Assembly: GCA_022787565.1 (NCBI GenBank)
Contig: JALFVN010000035.1
Location: 1 to 64,000, forward strand
Length of the DNA stretch: 64,000 bases
Direction of reading: 5' to 3'
Source of the DNA: Clostridiales bacterium
GTDB lineage: Bacteria; Bacillota; Clostridia; Oscillospirales; Oscillospiraceae
Part shown: positions 1 to 8,659 of the stretch, in pieces
Layout: each line of letters begins with the position of its first letter
How positions within the stretch are numbered: the stretch's first letter is position 1
Notes under the pieces: model-generated
What the model saw: the letters and a program-made list of their open reading frames with translations, nothing else
What the model was told of the DNA's origin: nothing
Database searches by the model: none
Position numbers and translations under genes: made by a program

Positions 1-33
1 GCGCTGTCCTCTGGTATCAGGTCTTTTAATCAT
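1..33 (-). CDS. rplR: 50S ribosomal protein L18, N-terminal codons only (partial)
   Basis: Eleven codons are visible before the window edge, reading MIKRPDTRGQR, which is the usual L18 opening. A GGAGG ribosome site sits about nine bases upstream of the ATG, in the gap after rplF. L18 binds 5S rRNA in the large subunit. The position directly after rplF matches the standard spc operon order, so the operon continues leftward out of the window. Confidence 0.8.
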   Translation of the reverse strand, partial: MIKRPDTRGQR

Positions 34-49
34 TCAGGCACACCTCCGT

Positions 50-592
50 TTACTTAGCGCCGGTCTTGCCTTCTTTGCGGCGGATGACTTCGTAGTCATA
101 TTTGATGCCCTTGCCCTTGTAGGGTTCGGGAGGTCTCTTACCACGAACTTCTGCTGCAAACTGGCCAACCTTCTGCTTGTCGATACCCTTGATGACGATG
201 TGGTTTGCATCGGGAACGTCGATCTGGATGCCGTCGGTTTCGGGAACGATGACCTGATGGGAGAAGCCCAGGTTCATCACCAGATTCTTACCTTCCTTGC
301 TGGCACGGTAGCCGACGCCGTTGATCTCCAGCTTCTTCTCGAAGCCGTTGGTAACGCCGATGACCATGTTGTCCACCAGGGTTCTGGTGAGACCGTGCAG
401 GGAACGATTTTCCTTGGTATCGTCGGGACGGGAAACGTGGATAACGCCTGCGTCAACGTCGACCTTGATCTGGGGCACCAGGGTGCGCTCGAGGGTGCCC
501 TTGGGGCCGGTGACGGTGATGTGGTTGTGCTCGTCGACTTTGACTTCAACGCCTGCGGGGATAGTGATGGGTGCTCTTCCTATTCTTGACAT
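50..592 (-). CDS. rplF: 50S ribosomal protein L6
   Basis: This 180-residue protein has the full length of bacterial L6. It begins MSRIGRAPITIPAGVEV and carries the late-protein signature GKRPPEPYKGKGIKY near the C-terminus, which contacts 23S rRNA near the sarcin-ricin region. L6 joins late in 50S assembly. The gene lies 12 bases after rpsH with a GGAGGT ribosome site in the gap, and rplR follows 16 bases on, so it is a standard member of the spc operon. Nothing unusual is seen. Confidence 0.98.
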   Translation of the reverse strand: MSRIGRAPITIPAGVEVKVDEHNHITVTGPKGTLERTLVPQIKVDVDAGVIHVSRPDDTKENRSLHGLTRTLVDNMVIGVTNGFEKKLEINGVGYRASKEGKNLVMNLGFSHQVIVPETDGIQIDVPDANHIVIKGIDKQKVGQFAAEVRGKRPPEPYKGKGIKYDYEVIRRKEGKTGAK

Positions 593-604
593 TGTGCTAC
601 CTCC

Positions 605-1003
605 TTACCATACAAACGCAAGGACTTCGCCGCCGACATGCTCTTTGCGGGCCTGCTTGTCGGTCATAACGCCCTTGGAGGTGGAGATGATTGCAATGCC
701 CAGGCCCTTAAGAACGCGGGGCAGCTCGTCGGCGCCGGCATAAACGCGGAGACCGGGCTTGCTGACGCGGCGAAGACCCTGGATGGCCTTCTCCTTGCCG
801 GGGAGATACTTAAGGGTGATGCGGATGATGCCCTGGGTGCCGTCATCAATGACCTGGTAGTTCTTGATGTAGCCTTCGTTGAGAAGAATCTCGGCAATAG
901 CCTTCTTCATCTTGGAAGCGGGGACATCCACGGATTCATGCTTCGCGCTGCCGGCGTTGCGGATGCGGGTAAGCATATCTGCAATGGGGTCGGTGATCTG
1001 CAT
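605..1003 (-). CDS. rpsH: 30S ribosomal protein S8
   Basis: The 132-residue product starts [17 protein letters not shown] and ends with the conserved region [22 protein letters not shown], both diagnostic of S8. S8 is a primary binder of 16S rRNA helix 21 and in enterobacteria is the translational repressor of the spc operon. An AGGAGG site lies seven to eight bases before the ATG. Unlike the usual arrangement, where rpsN is followed closely by rpsH, a gap of about 460 bases with its own promoter precedes this gene. Transcription of rpsH and later genes may therefore be partly uncoupled from the upstream S10-spc block. Confidence 0.98.
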   Translation of the reverse strand: MQITDPIADMLTRIRNAGSAKHESVDVPASKMKKAIAEILLNEGYIKNYQVIDDGTQGIIRITLKYLPGKEKAIQGLRRVSKPGLRVYAGADELPRVLKGLGIAIISTSKGVMTDKQARKEHVGGEVLAFVW

Positions 1004-1030
1004 AGTGTTTTATCCTCCTGTATTAGAGTT

Positions 1031-1171
1031 ACCGCTTTCGCGGTTCAGGCGGCGAGGTTCCATGCCAATACATGATTGGCCATGGCCTTTCGCCATCCTT
1101 ATATTATAACGGAGGGGATCGGCCTCCGGTATAATGCGTTTAACGCACGTATAGCGATCCTTTCGGATCGC
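1031..1171 (-). promoter_or_regulatory. Structured 5' leader of rpsH with several small hairpins
   Basis: Between the internal promoter and rpsH the transcript can form consecutive short hairpins. Stems at 1154-1160/1165-1171 (7 bp) and 1031-1035/1040-1044 (5 bp) are closed by a GAAA tetraloop on the minus strand. A third at 1082-1096 has the loop GAAAG, and GGAGG/CCTCC at 1111-1125 can pair as well. I infer a structured leader that could serve as a protein-binding or stabilising element. Its resemblance to the S8-binding site of 16S rRNA cannot be judged by eye. Confidence 0.45.
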
Positions 1172-1197
1172 CATGCGCGCATGCCTCACAAAATAGC

Positions 1198-1226
1198 ATT
1201 ATATCAAAATTTGTAAGACATTGCAA
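1198..1226 (-). promoter_or_regulatory. Internal sigma-A promoter driving rpsH onward
   Basis: On the minus strand the -35 box TTGCAA (1221-1226) and a perfect -10 box TATAAT (1198-1203) are separated by exactly 17 bases. The expected start lies near 1190, giving a leader of roughly 185 bases before rpsH. A promoter this good inside the spc operon is unexpected. It fits a role in restoring transcription downstream of the palindromic insertion and hairpin. Confidence 0.8.
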
Positions 1227-1308
1227 GCATTTTTCCGCGTTTTTCGGCGGAAATGTCTGCATTTTCTTCGCTCTGTCGGCCAGCGGCCTCTGTGGAAGAA
1301 AAGCGGCG

Positions 1309-1343
1309 GGTCAGCGCTGTGTCTTTCGGGCACGGCGCTGACC
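1309..1343 (-). terminator. Large hairpin between rpsN and the internal promoter
   Basis: A 13-bp stem with one mismatched or wobble position (1309-1321 with 1331-1343) encloses a nine-base loop. On the minus strand it is followed by CGCCGCTTTTC, so there is only a short interrupted T-tract. It could be a weak or partial terminator between rpsN and the internal promoter, or simply part of a repeat. Another GAAA-capped stem (GATC/GATC) lies at 1354-1365. Confidence 0.4.
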
Positions 1344-1385
1344 TTGCCGTGGCGATCTTTCGATCAGAAGCTCGCGCGGGCGCAC

Positions 1386-1468
1386 TGAATTTTCGTCAGG
1401 CGATGACGGCGAAGCGAAGCTGTACTAAAGTACTGCGAGCTGAGCCGACGAAGCATTACGGAAATTCA
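1386..1468. repeat. 83-bp imperfect palindromic element abutting the end of rpsN
   Basis: The two halves are approximate inverted copies. The ends read TGAATTTTCGT and, inverted, TGAATTTCCGT, and the centre is GTAC-TAAA-GTAC at 1422-1433. The rpsN stop codon is the terminal TGA of the element. A 12-bp direct repeat, tcagaagctcgc, occurs at the rpsN end (1466-1477) and again at 1364-1375, about 10 bp beyond the other end, which resembles a displaced target duplication. I infer a MITE or REP-like element. Confidence 0.7.
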
Positions 1469-1651
1469 GAAGCTCGCCTTGCGTACGCCGGGGATCTGGC
1501 CCTTATAAGCCAGCTCACGGAAGCAGATACGGCAGATGCCGTAGTTGCGCAGGTAAGCGTGGGGGCGGCCGCAGATCTTGCAGCGGTTGTACTTACGAGT
1601 AGAGAACTTTGCAGGAGCCTGCTGCTTGAGAATCATAGATTTCTTTGCCAT
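1466..1651 (-). CDS. rpsN: 30S ribosomal protein S14, zinc-binding type Z
   Basis: This 61-residue protein is the short C+ form of S14. It has CKIC at residues 24-27 and CRIC at about 40-43, which form a zinc ribbon, followed by the usual tail [12 protein letters not shown]14 sits in the 30S head near the A and P sites. The zinc form is typical of Firmicutes. It lies 14 bases after rplE. Its TGA stop falls on the terminal bases of a palindromic repeat, so the insertion stopped exactly at the reading frame's end. Confidence 0.97.
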   Translation of the reverse strand: MAKKSMILKQQAPAKFSTRKYNRCKICGRPHAYLRNYGICRICFRELAYKGQIPGVRKASF

Positions 1652-1665
1652 AACTGTACTCCTCC

Positions 1666-2205
1666 TTAGCTCACGAAGGGAGCGCCCATGAGCTTGAGCA
1701 GCTCGCGAGCCTCTTCGTCGGTCTGTGCGGTGGTGGTGATCGCGATGTTCATACCACGCAGCTTTTCGATCTTGTCATACTCGATTTCGGGGAAAATGAT
1801 CTGCTCCTTCAGGCCCAGGCTGTAGTTGCCGCGGCCGTCGAAAGCGTCGGGGGAGATGCCGCGGAAGTCACGCACACGGGGCAGAGCCACGTTGAACAGA
1901 CGGTCCAGGAACTCCCACATGCGGTCCTGGCGGAGGGTGACCTTTACGCCGACCTTCATGCCTTCACGGAGCTTGAAGTTTGCAACGGACTTCTTTGCCA
2001 CGGTAGCAACAGCGTGCTGACCGGTGATGGCGGAGATGTCCTTGATAACTGCGTCCAGAGCTTTGGCATTGTCCTTGCAGTCGCCGCAGCCGACGGAGAC
2101 AACGATCTTGTCGATTTTGGGGATCTGCATGGTGGACTTGTACTGGAACTTCTGCATGAGAGCGGGAGCAACTTCCTCAAGATACTTTTTCTTCATTCTT
2201 GTCAT
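1666..2205 (-). CDS. rplE: 50S ribosomal protein L5
   Basis: The 179-residue protein has the L5 hallmarks, including [21 protein letters not shown], the [18 protein letters not shown] segment and the C-terminal MGAPF. L5 binds 5S rRNA and forms the central-protuberance bridge to S13. It is full length. Translation probably starts at the first ATG, preceded by AGGAGA; an ATG three codons later is possible. It follows rplX by 18 bases in the normal L14-L24-L5-S14 order. Confidence 0.98.
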   Translation of the reverse strand: MTRMKKKYLEEVAPALMQKFQYKSTMQIPKIDKIVVSVGCGDCKDNAKALDAVIKDISAITGQHAVATVAKKSVANFKLREGMKVGVKVTLRQDRMWEFLDRLFNVALPRVRDFRGISPDAFDGRGNYSLGLKEQIIFPEIEYDKIEKLRGMNIAITTTAQTDEEARELLKLMGAPFVS

Positions 2206-2223
2206 CGGTAGTTATCTCCTTTC

Positions 2224-2529
2224 TCAGACTTCTGCGCCGCACTTCTTGCAGACGCGGACTTTCTTGCCGTCTGCAATCTTGTGACCGACGCGGGTACCCT
2301 TGCCGCACTTGGGGCAGACCAGCTGCACCTTGCTGACATAAATGGGGGTTTCGACCTTGATGATGCCGCCGTCCTGGCCCTGCTTCATGGGCTTCTGGTG
2401 CTTGGTAGCGACGTTGACGCCCTCCACGACCACTTTCATGGCCTTGGGGTCGGCAGACAGGACCTTGCCCTGCTTGCCCTTGTCCTTGCCGGACAGAACG
2501 ATGACTTTATCGTCTTTCTTAATGTTCAT
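2224..2529 (-). CDS. rplX: 50S ribosomal protein L24
   Basis: The product is 101 residues with an N-terminal KOW motif ([19 protein letters not shown]). The C-terminal half carries CPKC and CKKC pairs, so it retains a zinc-ribbon-like form. L24 is an assembly initiator protein near the exit tunnel. It sits 15 bases after rplN. Confidence 0.97.
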   Translation of the reverse strand: MNIKKDDKVIVLSGKDKGKQGKVLSADPKAMKVVVEGVNVATKHQKPMKQGQDGGIIKVETPIYVSKVQLVCPKCGKGTRVGHKIADGKKVRVCKKCGAEV

Positions 2530-2544
2530 TCTCTGTGCCCTCCA

Positions 2545-2916
2545 TTAAATCACTTCGGGAGCCAGGGACAGGATCTTCATGTATTCCTTGTCACGGAGCT
2601 CACGGGCAACGGGTCCAAAGATACGAGTGCCGCGGGGGTTCTTATCACCGGTGTTGATCAGGACCGCTGCGTTCTCGTCGAAACGGACGTAGGTGCCGTC
2701 GGCGCGGCGGACAGGCTTGACGGTGCGGACAACGACGGCCTTGACCACGTCGCCCTTCTTCACGGAACCGCCGGGTGCTGCCTTGCGGACGGAGCAGACT
2801 ATTACGTCACCAATGCTTGCATATTTGCGCTTGGAACCGCCAAGCACGCGGATGCACTTGAGTTCTTTGGCGCCGGTATTGTCGGCGACCTTCAGATAAG
2901 TTTCCTGCTGTATCAT
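2545..2916 (-). CDS. rplN: 50S ribosomal protein L14
   Basis: The 123-residue sequence begins [19 protein letters not shown] and contains the L14 region [30 protein letters not shown]14 contacts 23S rRNA and bridges to helix 44 of the small subunit. Family length is about 122, so it is complete. It lies between rpsQ and rplX with gaps of 12 and 15 bases and good ribosome sites. Confidence 0.98.
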   Translation of the reverse strand: MIQQETYLKVADNTGAKELKCIRVLGGSKRKYASIGDVIVCSVRKAAPGGSVKKGDVVKAVVVRTVKPVRRADGTYVRFDENAAVLINTGDKNPRGTRIFGPVARELRDKEYMKILSLAPEVI

Positions 2917-2928
2917 TACGGCGCCTCC

Positions 2929-3192
2929 TTACTTTGCCTTCTCTACGATCTCGACCACGCGCCATCTCTTGTCCTTGGACAGGGGGCGGGTCTCCATCAC
3001 GCGGACGATATCGCCTACGCCGCACTCGTTGTTCTCGTCGTGGGCTTTCAGGCGGTAGGTCCGGCCAATGATCTTCTTATAAGTCTTGTGGGCAACACGG
3101 TCTTCAACAATGACGACCACGGTCTTGTCCATCTTGTCGGAAACGACCTTGCCTACGCGGGTCTTACGGGAAGTAGTTCTGTTTTCGTTCAT
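2929..3192 (-). CDS. rpsQ: 30S ribosomal protein S17
   Basis: This 87-residue OB-fold protein carries the S17 signature [19 protein letters not shown] near the N-terminus and [23 protein letters not shown] near the C-terminus. S17 is a primary 16S rRNA binder required early in 30S assembly. It follows rpmC by 14 bases in standard order. Confidence 0.98.
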   Translation of the reverse strand: MNENRTTSRKTRVGKVVSDKMDKTVVVIVEDRVAHKTYKKIIGRTYRLKAHDENNECGVGDIVRVMETRPLSKDKRWRVVEIVEKAK

Positions 3193-3206
3193 TTTTCCTT
3201 ACCTCC

Positions 3207-3395
3207 TCAGTTCTGCTTCTCGCGCAGTACGGTCTTGACGCGAGCGATGTCGCGGCGCACGGCAGAGATCTTGGTGGGGTTATCAAGATGATTGGTGGCA
3301 TGCTGCATACGGAGCATGAACAGGTCCTTCTTCAGGTCGACCAGCTTGGTCTCCAGCTCGGCCACGGACAGGGAGCGTATTTCGTTTGCCTTCAT
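3207..3395 (-). CDS. rpmC: 50S ribosomal protein L29
   Basis: I place the start at the ATG at 3393-3395, giving the 62-residue product [18 protein letters not shown]..., the normal L29 size. Longer readings in the same frame run back into rplP and are not L29-like. Only one base separates the rplP stop (TAA, 3397-3399) from this ATG, so its ribosome site lies inside the end of rplP and the two are probably translationally coupled. L29 sits at the tunnel exit next to L23, where SRP and trigger factor dock. Confidence 0.95.
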   Translation of the reverse strand: MKANEIRSLSVAELETKLVDLKKDLFMLRMQHATNHLDNPTKISAVRRDIARVKTVLREKQN

Positions 3396-3396
3396 C

Positions 3397-3828
3397 TTAT
3401 TCACCACCGTTCTCAGTCTCGGTGCCCTTAGTGACGATCTTGGTCTTGATGGGCAGTTTGTGGCTGGCAAGGCGGAGTGCTTCGCGGGCGACCTCTTCGG
3501 AAACGCCGGCGATCTCGAACATCACTCTGCCGGGCTTGACAACAGCGACCCAATACTCGGGGGAGCCTTTACCGGAACCCATACGGGTCTCGGCGGGCTT
3601 TGCGGTAACGGGCTTGTCAGGGAAGATCTTGATCCAGACCTGTCCGCCGCGCTTGGTGTAACGGGTCATGGCGATACGGGCTGCTTCGATCTGGTTGGAA
3701 GTGATCCAGCCGGGCTCCTGAGCCGCGAGACCGAATTCACCGTAAGTTACTACGTTGCCGCGAGTAGCTTTGCCCTTCATGCGGCCGCGCTGAACTCTGC
3801 GGTACTTAACTCTCTTAGGCATTAACAT
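3397..3828 (-). CDS. rplP: 50S ribosomal protein L16
   Basis: The 143-residue product begins [19 protein letters not shown] and includes [23 protein letters not shown], both characteristic of L16, which helps position A-site tRNA. Its ATG overlaps the rpsC stop by one base (TAATG), indicating coupling. Length is normal. No anomalies. Confidence 0.98.
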   Translation of the reverse strand: MLMPKRVKYRRVQRGRMKGKATRGNVVTYGEFGLAAQEPGWITSNQIEAARIAMTRYTKRGGQVWIKIFPDKPVTAKPAETRMGSGKGSPEYWVAVVKPGRVMFEIAGVSEEVAREALRLASHKLPIKTKIVTKGTETENGGE

Positions 3829-4688
3829 TAGTTGTTGCCTCCTTCCTTAGCGGGGGCGGCAGGACGGGGTCCGCGGTTGTAGTTGTTCTGACCTGCGGGT
3901 CTGCTGCCGTAGCTGCCCTGGCGGCGATCGCCGTTGCGGTTGTCGTTGTTGCGGTTGTATCCGCCCTGGCGGCGGTCACCCTGACGGCGGTCGTCTCTGC
4001 GGCGGCGCTCGCCTGCGGGCTTGTTCAGATCCATGGTGCGGGGAGTGGTGCGCAGGGTCTGGGAGAGAACCTCGCCCTTGTAGATCCAGACCTTGACGCC
4101 GATACGGCCGTAGGTGGTGTTTGCCTCGGCAAAGCCGTAGTCGATGTCGGCACGGATAGTCTGCAGGGGGATGGTGCCCTCGTGGTAGCACTCGGATCTT
4201 GCGATCTCAGCGCCGCCCAGACGGCCGCCGCACTTGACCTTGATGCCCCGGGCGCCCATTCTCATGGCGCGGCCCATGGCGTTCTTCATGGCGCGGCGGA
4301 AGCCGATGCGCTTTTCCAGCTGCTGAGCGATGCTCTCGGCAACCAGCTGTGCGTTGGTGTCGGGCGTACGGACCTCAACGATGGAGATAGCCACGGGCTT
4401 GCCGATGAGCTTCTCGACCTCAAGGCGGATGCGCTCGATCTCCTGACCGCCCTTGCCGATGACAACACCGGGTCTGGAGCAGTGGATATAGATGCGAACC
4501 TTTGCGGAGTCACGCTCTATCTCGATGGTGGGGACACCGGCGGAATAGAGGGTCTTTTTCAGGTACTCACGGATCTTGTAGTCCTCGACGATCAGTTCGC
4601 CGACTTTGTCTTCTCTTGCGTACCATCTGGAATCCCAGTCTTTGATAACGCCTACACGCAGGCCATGGGGATTAACTTTCTGTCCCAT
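3828..4688 (-). CDS. rpsC: 30S ribosomal protein S3 with a long R/N/G-rich tail
   Basis: The first ~220 residues are ordinary S3: N-terminal [20 protein letters not shown], a KH domain with [14 protein letters not shown], and the C-terminal [17 protein letters not shown]3 lines the mRNA entry tunnel. The last ~60 residues are low complexity, with repeated DRRQG and N/R/G-rich segments ending in an alanine/proline patch. At 286 residues it is far longer than the ~210-230 typical of the family. The tail is predicted disordered and RNA-friendly, and is an expansion of the kind seen in some Firmicutes. Overlaps rplP by one base. Confidence 0.97.
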   Translation of the reverse strand: MGQKVNPHGLRVGVIKDWDSRWYAREDKVGELIVEDYKIREYLKKTLYSAGVPTIEIERDSAKVRIYIHCSRPGVVIGKGGQEIERIRLEVEKLIGKPVAISIVEVRTPDTNAQLVAESIAQQLEKRIGFRRAMKNAMGRAMRMGARGIKVKCGGRLGGAEIARSECYHEGTIPLQTIRADIDYGFAEANTTYGRIGVKVWIYKGEVLSQTLRTTPRTMDLNKPAGERRRRDDRRQGDRRQGGYNRNNDNRNGDRRQGSYGSRPAGQNNYNRGPRPAAPAKEGGNN

Positions 4689-4706
4689 AAATTCTGCCTC
4701 CTTCCC

Positions 4707-5054
4707 TTAGTCTCTCTCAGCCACGGCGATGGTGATGTGGCTGGTACGTTTGTTGATGCGGTACATACTGCCCCGAGCTCTGGGCATGCCCCTCTTGAGG
4801 ATGGGGCCGGCGTTTGCGTAGGTCTCGCAGACGTAGAGCTTCTCAGGATCCATTTCAAAGTTGTTCTCGGCATTGGCCATGGCGCTCTTGAGCACCTTGA
4901 TCATCAGCTCGCAGCCGGCCTTGGGGGTGTTCTCCATCAGGGCCAGAGCCACGTCTGCGTTCTTGCCGCGGATCATGTTGCAGATGATCTCAACCTTGCG
5001 GGGAGAAATACGGGCGTATTTGTGCTCCGCACGGGCAATTTTCTTTTCGTCCAT
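4707..5054 (-). CDS. rplV: 50S ribosomal protein L22
   Basis: The 115-residue protein has the L22 pattern ARISPRKVEIICNMIRGK, the tunnel loop region PRARGSMYRINKRTSHITIAV and normal length. Its long beta-hairpin lines the peptide exit tunnel, where macrolide-resistance changes occur in other bacteria. It lies 12 bases after rpsS. Confidence 0.98.
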   Translation of the reverse strand: MDEKKIARAEHKYARISPRKVEIICNMIRGKNADVALALMENTPKAGCELMIKVLKSAMANAENNFEMDPEKLYVCETYANAGPILKRGMPRARGSMYRINKRTSHITIAVAERD

Positions 5055-5066
5055 TTTCTCTCCTCC

Positions 5067-5339
5067 TTACTTTCCGGTCTTGCTGCCGGCGTGACCACGG
5101 AAGGTACGGGTGGGGGCGAACTCGCCCAGCTTGTGGCCGACCATATCTTCGGTGACGTACACGGGAACATGACGGCGACCGTCATGGACTGCGATGGTGT
5201 GTCCGACAAAGGACGGGAAAATCGTGGAGGAACGGGACCAAGTCTTGACGACCTGCTTGTTGCCGGTCTTATTCATCTCGTCGACTCTCTTCAGCAGCTC
5301 GGGAGCGGCGAAGGGGCCCTTTTTAACACTTCTGCTCAT
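5067..5339 (-). CDS. rpsS: 30S ribosomal protein S19
   Basis: Ninety residues starting [19 protein letters not shown] and containing [47 protein letters not shown] S19 motifs in full. S19 pairs with S13 in the 30S head and contacts the A-site finger bridge. Spacing to rplB is 14 bases. Confidence 0.98.
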   Translation of the reverse strand: MSRSVKKGPFAAPELLKRVDEMNKTGNKQVVKTWSRSSTIFPSFVGHTIAVHDGRRHVPVYVTEDMVGHKLGEFAPTRTFRGHAGSKTGK

Positions 5340-5353
5340 TAACTTTTCCCTCC

Positions 5354-6190
5354 TTACTTTGCGTTGCGGCGCTTGACGATGAACTTATCGGTGCGGTTCT
5401 TCGTCTTGCGGGTCTTGTAGCCAAGTGCGGGCTTGCCCCAGGGAGTTACAGGGCCGGGACGGCCGACAGGGGACTTGCCCTCACCACCGCCGTGGGGGTG
5501 GTCGCAGGGGTTCATGACGGAGCCGCGGACCGTGGGACGGATGCCCATGTGACGCTTGCGTCCGGCCTTGCCGATGTGAACGTTGGCGTGGTCGATGTTG
5601 CCGACCTGGCCGATGGTGGCGATGCAGTCCAGACGGACCTTGCGGTACTCGCCGGAGGGGAGACGCACGGTGGCCATGCCGTTTTCCTTAGCCATCAGCT
5701 GAGCGGCGACGCCTGCGCTGCGGACCAGCTGAGCGCCCTTGCCGGGGTAGAGCTCGATGTTGTGGATCACGGTACCCACGGGGATGTTGGTCAGAGGCAG
5801 TGCGTTGCCGGGCTTGATGTCGGCAGCGGCGGAGGAGACGACGGTGTCGCCCACGCTCAGGCCAACAGGAGCCAGAATGTAGCGGCGCTCGCCGTCCTCA
5901 TACTCGCAGAGGGCGATGAAGGCGCTGCGGTTGGGGTCGTACTCCAGGCGGACGACCTTGGCGTTCATCTCGGTCTTGTCGCGCTTGAAGTCGATCACGC
6001 GGTACTTCTGACGGTTGCCGCCGCCCTGGTGGCGGACGGTGATGCGGCCGTAGTTGTTGCGGCCGGAATTCTTCTTGAGAACCTCGACGAGAGACTTCTC
6101 AGGCTTGCAGTGCTTGTCGACACCGTCAAAGCCGGAAACGGTCATCTGACGTCTGGCAGGAGTGGTAGGTCTGTAAGTTTTGATAGACAT
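5354..6190 (-). CDS. rplB: 50S ribosomal protein L2
   Basis: The 278-residue protein is full-length L2. The peptidyl-transferase-adjacent loop is present as [19 protein letters not shown], including the histidine implicated in catalysis support. The N-terminus [18 protein letters not shown] is canonical. L2 is essential for subunit association and peptidyl transfer. It follows rplW by 14 bases. Confidence 0.98.
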   Translation of the reverse strand: MSIKTYRPTTPARRQMTVSGFDGVDKHCKPEKSLVEVLKKNSGRNNYGRITVRHQGGGNRQKYRVIDFKRDKTEMNAKVVRLEYDPNRSAFIALCEYEDGERRYILAPVGLSVGDTVVSSAAADIKPGNALPLTNIPVGTVIHNIELYPGKGAQLVRSAGVAAQLMAKENGMATVRLPSGEYRKVRLDCIATIGQVGNIDHANVHIGKAGRKRHMGIRPTVRGSVMNPCDHPHGGGEGKSPVGRPGPVTPWGKPALGYKTRKTKNRTDKFIVKRRNAK

Positions 6191-6204
6191 TCTTTATTCC
6201 TCCC

Positions 6205-6501
6205 TTAAACCATGCCTTCGAAGAGCTCAATGTTCTTGGAGTCCGCACTGAGCTTTACGACAGCCTTTTTCCAGGAGGCAGTCTTACCCATGGGGTATGC
6301 GCCGGTACGCTTTGCCTTGCCATTCACATTGATGGTGGTGACCTTGATCACGGTGACACCGAAGATCTCCTCGATAGCCTTCTTGATCTCGATCTTGTTT
6401 GCGTCCTTCGCAACTTCGAATGCGTACTTTTTGATGTCCAGGTCTTCCATGGACTGCTCGGTGATGATGGGGCGGATGATGATATCGTATGCGGTCTTCA
6501 T
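6205..6501 (-). CDS. rplW: 50S ribosomal protein L23
   Basis: Ninety-eight residues beginning [18 protein letters not shown], with the L23 segment [21 protein letters not shown]23 is the tunnel-exit docking site for trigger factor and SRP. The ATG overlaps the rplD TGA by one base (TGATG), so translation is coupled to rplD. Confidence 0.97.
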   Translation of the reverse strand: MKTAYDIIIRPIITEQSMEDLDIKKYAFEVAKDANKIEIKKAIEEIFGVTVIKVTTINVNGKAKRTGAYPMGKTASWKKAVVKLSADSKNIELFEGMV

Positions 6502-7124
6502 CAGGCGAACACCTCCTCGATCTTGGCGAGGGCAGCCTTGTCAACTACCATCTTGCCGTTGGTGAGAATCATATAGGGGCTGAGCACGGTGGCGATGGTG
6601 GTGTTGACGCCGGCGATGTTGCGGGCGGACTTGACGACCTTCTCGTCCACGTTCTCGGTGACGACCAGAGCCTTGCCCTCAACGCCGATCTTGGTCAGGA
6701 AGCTCTTGAATGCCTTGGTCTTGATTTCTTCCACCTGCAGACCGTCGATAACGATGATCTCGTCCTCAGCAGCCTTTGCGGAGAGAGCGGACTTCATGGC
6801 CAGGCGCTTGACCTTCTTGTTGAGAGTGTAGCTGTAATCCCGGGGCTTGGGAGCAAAGGCTACGCCGCCGTGGTACCACACGGGGGAGCCTGCGTAACCG
6901 GCGCGGGCGCGGCCGGTGCCCTTCTGGCGCCAGGGCTTCTTGGTGGTGTAGGAAACCTCACCCTTGGTGAGTGCGCTCTGGGTGCCCTGACGGCAGTTTG
7001 CCAGGTGATTCTTGACGGAATCATGCAGGACGCTCTTGTTCGGCTCGATGCCGAAGATGGCCTCGGAGAGCTCGATCTCGCCGATCTTCTCGCCTGCCAT
7101 ATTGAATACGTTAGCTTTAGGCAT
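6501..7124 (-). CDS. rplD: 50S ribosomal protein L4
   Basis: The 207-residue protein carries the L4 extended-loop motif [19 protein letters not shown] and the C-terminal [18 protein letters not shown] region. L4 lines the upper exit tunnel and in enterobacteria represses the S10 operon through the leader RNA. Here the operon has a leader of about 300 bases, but no L4 site can be recognised by eye. Normal length and spacing. Confidence 0.98.
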   Translation of the reverse strand: MPKANVFNMAGEKIGEIELSEAIFGIEPNKSVLHDSVKNHLANCRQGTQSALTKGEVSYTTKKPWRQKGTGRARAGYAGSPVWYHGGVAFAPKPRDYSYTLNKKVKRLAMKSALSAKAAEDEIIVIDGLQVEEIKTKAFKSFLTKIGVEGKALVVTENVDEKVVKSARNIAGVNTTIATVLSPYMILTNGKMVVDKAALAKIEEVFA

Positions 7125-7143
7125 TTATGCTGCTCTCCTTTCT

Positions 7144-7872
7144 TTACTTGGTACGTGCGGAAGCCTTCTGCGGGTTGACACGGGCAGATGCCTTCTGCGG
7201 GTTGTGGCTGATGCCTGCGGCTTCGCCCTTCTTGACGGGCTGAACCTTGACGGTATCCTTGAGGTAAACAATTCCGCCCTTGGGTCCGGGGATAGCGCCG
7301 CGGACTGCGATCATGTTCAGCTCAGCGTCGACCTTGACGATGTCCAGGTTCTGAACGGTGACCTGATCCACACCCATGTGGCCGGCCTGCTTCTTGCCCG
7401 GGAAGATACGGGAAGGATCGGTGCTGGAGCCCATGGAACCTGCGTGACGGTGAACGGGACCGCCGCCGTGGCTGGTGGGGGTACGGCCCTGGCCAAAGCG
7501 CTTGACAACGCCGGCGTAGCCTTTGCCCTTGCTGATGCCGGTGACGTCGACCTTGTCGCCTTCTGCGAAGACGTCGGCCTTGACCACGTCGCCAACCTCA
7601 AGCTTGCTGCTGTCCTCAAGGCGGAACTCCTTGAGATGCTTGACCATACCCACGCCCGCCTTTTTCAGGTGGCCCTGCTCAGGCTGGGTGAGCTTCTTCT
7701 CGGTTACTTCCTCGTAACCGAACTGGACTGCTTCGTATCCTTCCTTCTCCTTGGTCATCTTCTGCACGACCACGCAGGGGCCGGCTTCGATGACGGTGAC
7801 AGGAATGACCTTACCAGTCTCGTCGAAGATCTGCGTCATGCCGACCTTCTTGCCGATGATGGCTTTCTTCAT
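7144..7872 (-). CDS. rplC: 50S ribosomal protein L3 with duplicated C-terminal octapeptide
   Basis: Residues 1-215 are ordinary L3: [20 protein letters not shown] at the start and the [20 protein letters not shown] loop that reaches toward the peptidyl transferase centre. Total length is 242, about 30 more than usual. The excess is a tail containing two head-to-tail copies of NPQKASAR encoded by a 27-bp direct repeat (units begin 7163 and 7190). This looks like replication slippage producing a basic extension. The gene is preceded by an AGGAGG site and a 159-base gap from rpsJ. Confidence 0.97.
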   Translation of the reverse strand: MKKAIIGKKVGMTQIFDETGKVIPVTVIEAGPCVVVQKMTKEKEGYEAVQFGYEEVTEKKLTQPEQGHLKKAGVGMVKHLKEFRLEDSSKLEVGDVVKADVFAEGDKVDVTGISKGKGYAGVVKRFGQGRTPTSHGGGPVHRHAGSMGSSTDPSRIFPGKKQAGHMGVDQVTVQNLDIVKVDAELNMIAVRGAIPGPKGGIVYLKDTVKVQPVKKGEAAGISHNPQKASARVNPQKASARTK

Positions 7873-7951
7873 TTTATTTCCTCCTATCGGTTATTGGTTG
7901 CCTCGCTTGGCCCGGGCGTTGGAACCCGTCCAGAGGCTGGCAACTTAACCC

Positions 7952-7974
7952 GTCCGCATACGCAAGCTGCGGAC
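7952..7974 (-). promoter_or_regulatory. Hairpin in the unusually long rpsJ-rplC spacer
   Basis: A perfect 7-bp stem GTCCGCA/TGCGGAC with a nine-base loop lies within the 159-base spacer between rpsJ and rplC. Other spacers in this operon from rplC to rpsN are 20 bases or less. No T-tract follows, so it is not an intrinsic terminator. It may be an RNA control or processing site, but this is speculative. Confidence 0.35.
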
Positions 7975-8031
7975 TATGGGTCATTGACTTGTGGGTTATT
8001 CGCTGGGGTCGGGGTTTTGCCGGAAATTTGC

Positions 8032-8349
8032 TCAGAGCTTGATCTCGATTTCCACGCCGGCGGGGACTTCCAGGTTCATCAGAGCCTCAACGGTCTTCTG
8101 GGTGGGGTTCATGATGTCGATCAGGCGCTTGTGGGTGCGGCGCTCGAACTGCTCGCGGCTGTCCTTGTACTTGTGCACTGCACGGAGGATGGTGACGATC
8201 TCGGTCTTGGTGGGCAGGGGGATAGGACCGGAGACCTTTGCATCGGTGCGCTTGGCAGCCTCGACGATGGTCTCGGCAGCCTTGTCGATGAGCTGGTGAT
8301 CGTAGGCCTTCAGGCGGATACGGATCATGTTCTTGTTGGTGCTTGCCAT
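8032..8349 (-). CDS. rpsJ: 30S ribosomal protein S10
   Basis: I start at the ATG at 8347-8349, giving the 105-residue product [19 protein letters not shown]..., the normal S10 length. An AGGAG site precedes it. Upstream in-frame ATGs lie in the leader RNA and lack S10 similarity. The S10 motif [16 protein letters not shown] and [18 protein letters not shown] are intact. S10 (NusE) also joins NusB in transcription antitermination. It is the first gene of the large ribosomal operon. Confidence 0.98.
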   Translation of the reverse strand: MASTNKNMIRIRLKAYDHQLIDKAAETIVEAAKRTDAKVSGPIPLPTKTEIVTILRAVHKYKDSREQFERRTHKRLIDIMNPTQKTVEALMNLEVPAGVEIEIKL

Positions 8350-8652
8350 GTGTTTTTCTCCTTTTTCGTACGTTTTTCGGCGGCATTGGCTCCGCCATTG
8401 AAATATGCGTACGGATGAAACCATTTTCTTATACACACAACCGTGCGTATCAGGCCGGGCCCGAAAAACAAACCGGCTTTTGCGCCGGTCCGTCTCCCGC
8501 CCCCGCGATATACGCGAGTACAGGAAAGGTTTCAGCCGCCCGATTGCGTGCCGGAACAGGTCCGACACCGGACATACTCCACGGAAGTTACCTCGTTTTC
8601 ACGAGCAATCTCCCGCTTCATCGCATAATACGCCCGTGCTTTCGCACACGCG
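8350..8652 (-). promoter_or_regulatory. S10 operon 5' leader (about 300 nt)
   Basis: The stretch between the promoter at 8660-8688 and rpsJ contains no credible gene. It holds one clear short hairpin, ACCGGC/GCCGGT at 8472-8489, and several C-rich runs. Ribosomal-protein leaders of this length often carry an autogenous control site for L4, but I cannot recognise a known leader class here. Its function is left open. Confidence 0.5.
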
Positions 8653-8659
8653 CTTGATT

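Noticed and set aside
1386..1468. CRISPR repeat as an explanation for the palindrome
   Set aside because: It is one imperfect palindrome without regularly spaced copies or spacers, and no cas genes are present anywhere in the window.
1253..1669. A 138-codon plus-strand frame in the rpsN-rpsH gap
   Set aside because: It crosses the palindromic element and runs antisense through rpsN. The gap is better explained by repeats, hairpins and a promoter.
2281..3291. Long plus-strand frames across the ribosomal protein genes
   Set aside because: Low-complexity Ala/Gly/Leu/Asp/Val composition typical of antisense frames; the minus-strand ribosomal proteins account for the sequence completely.
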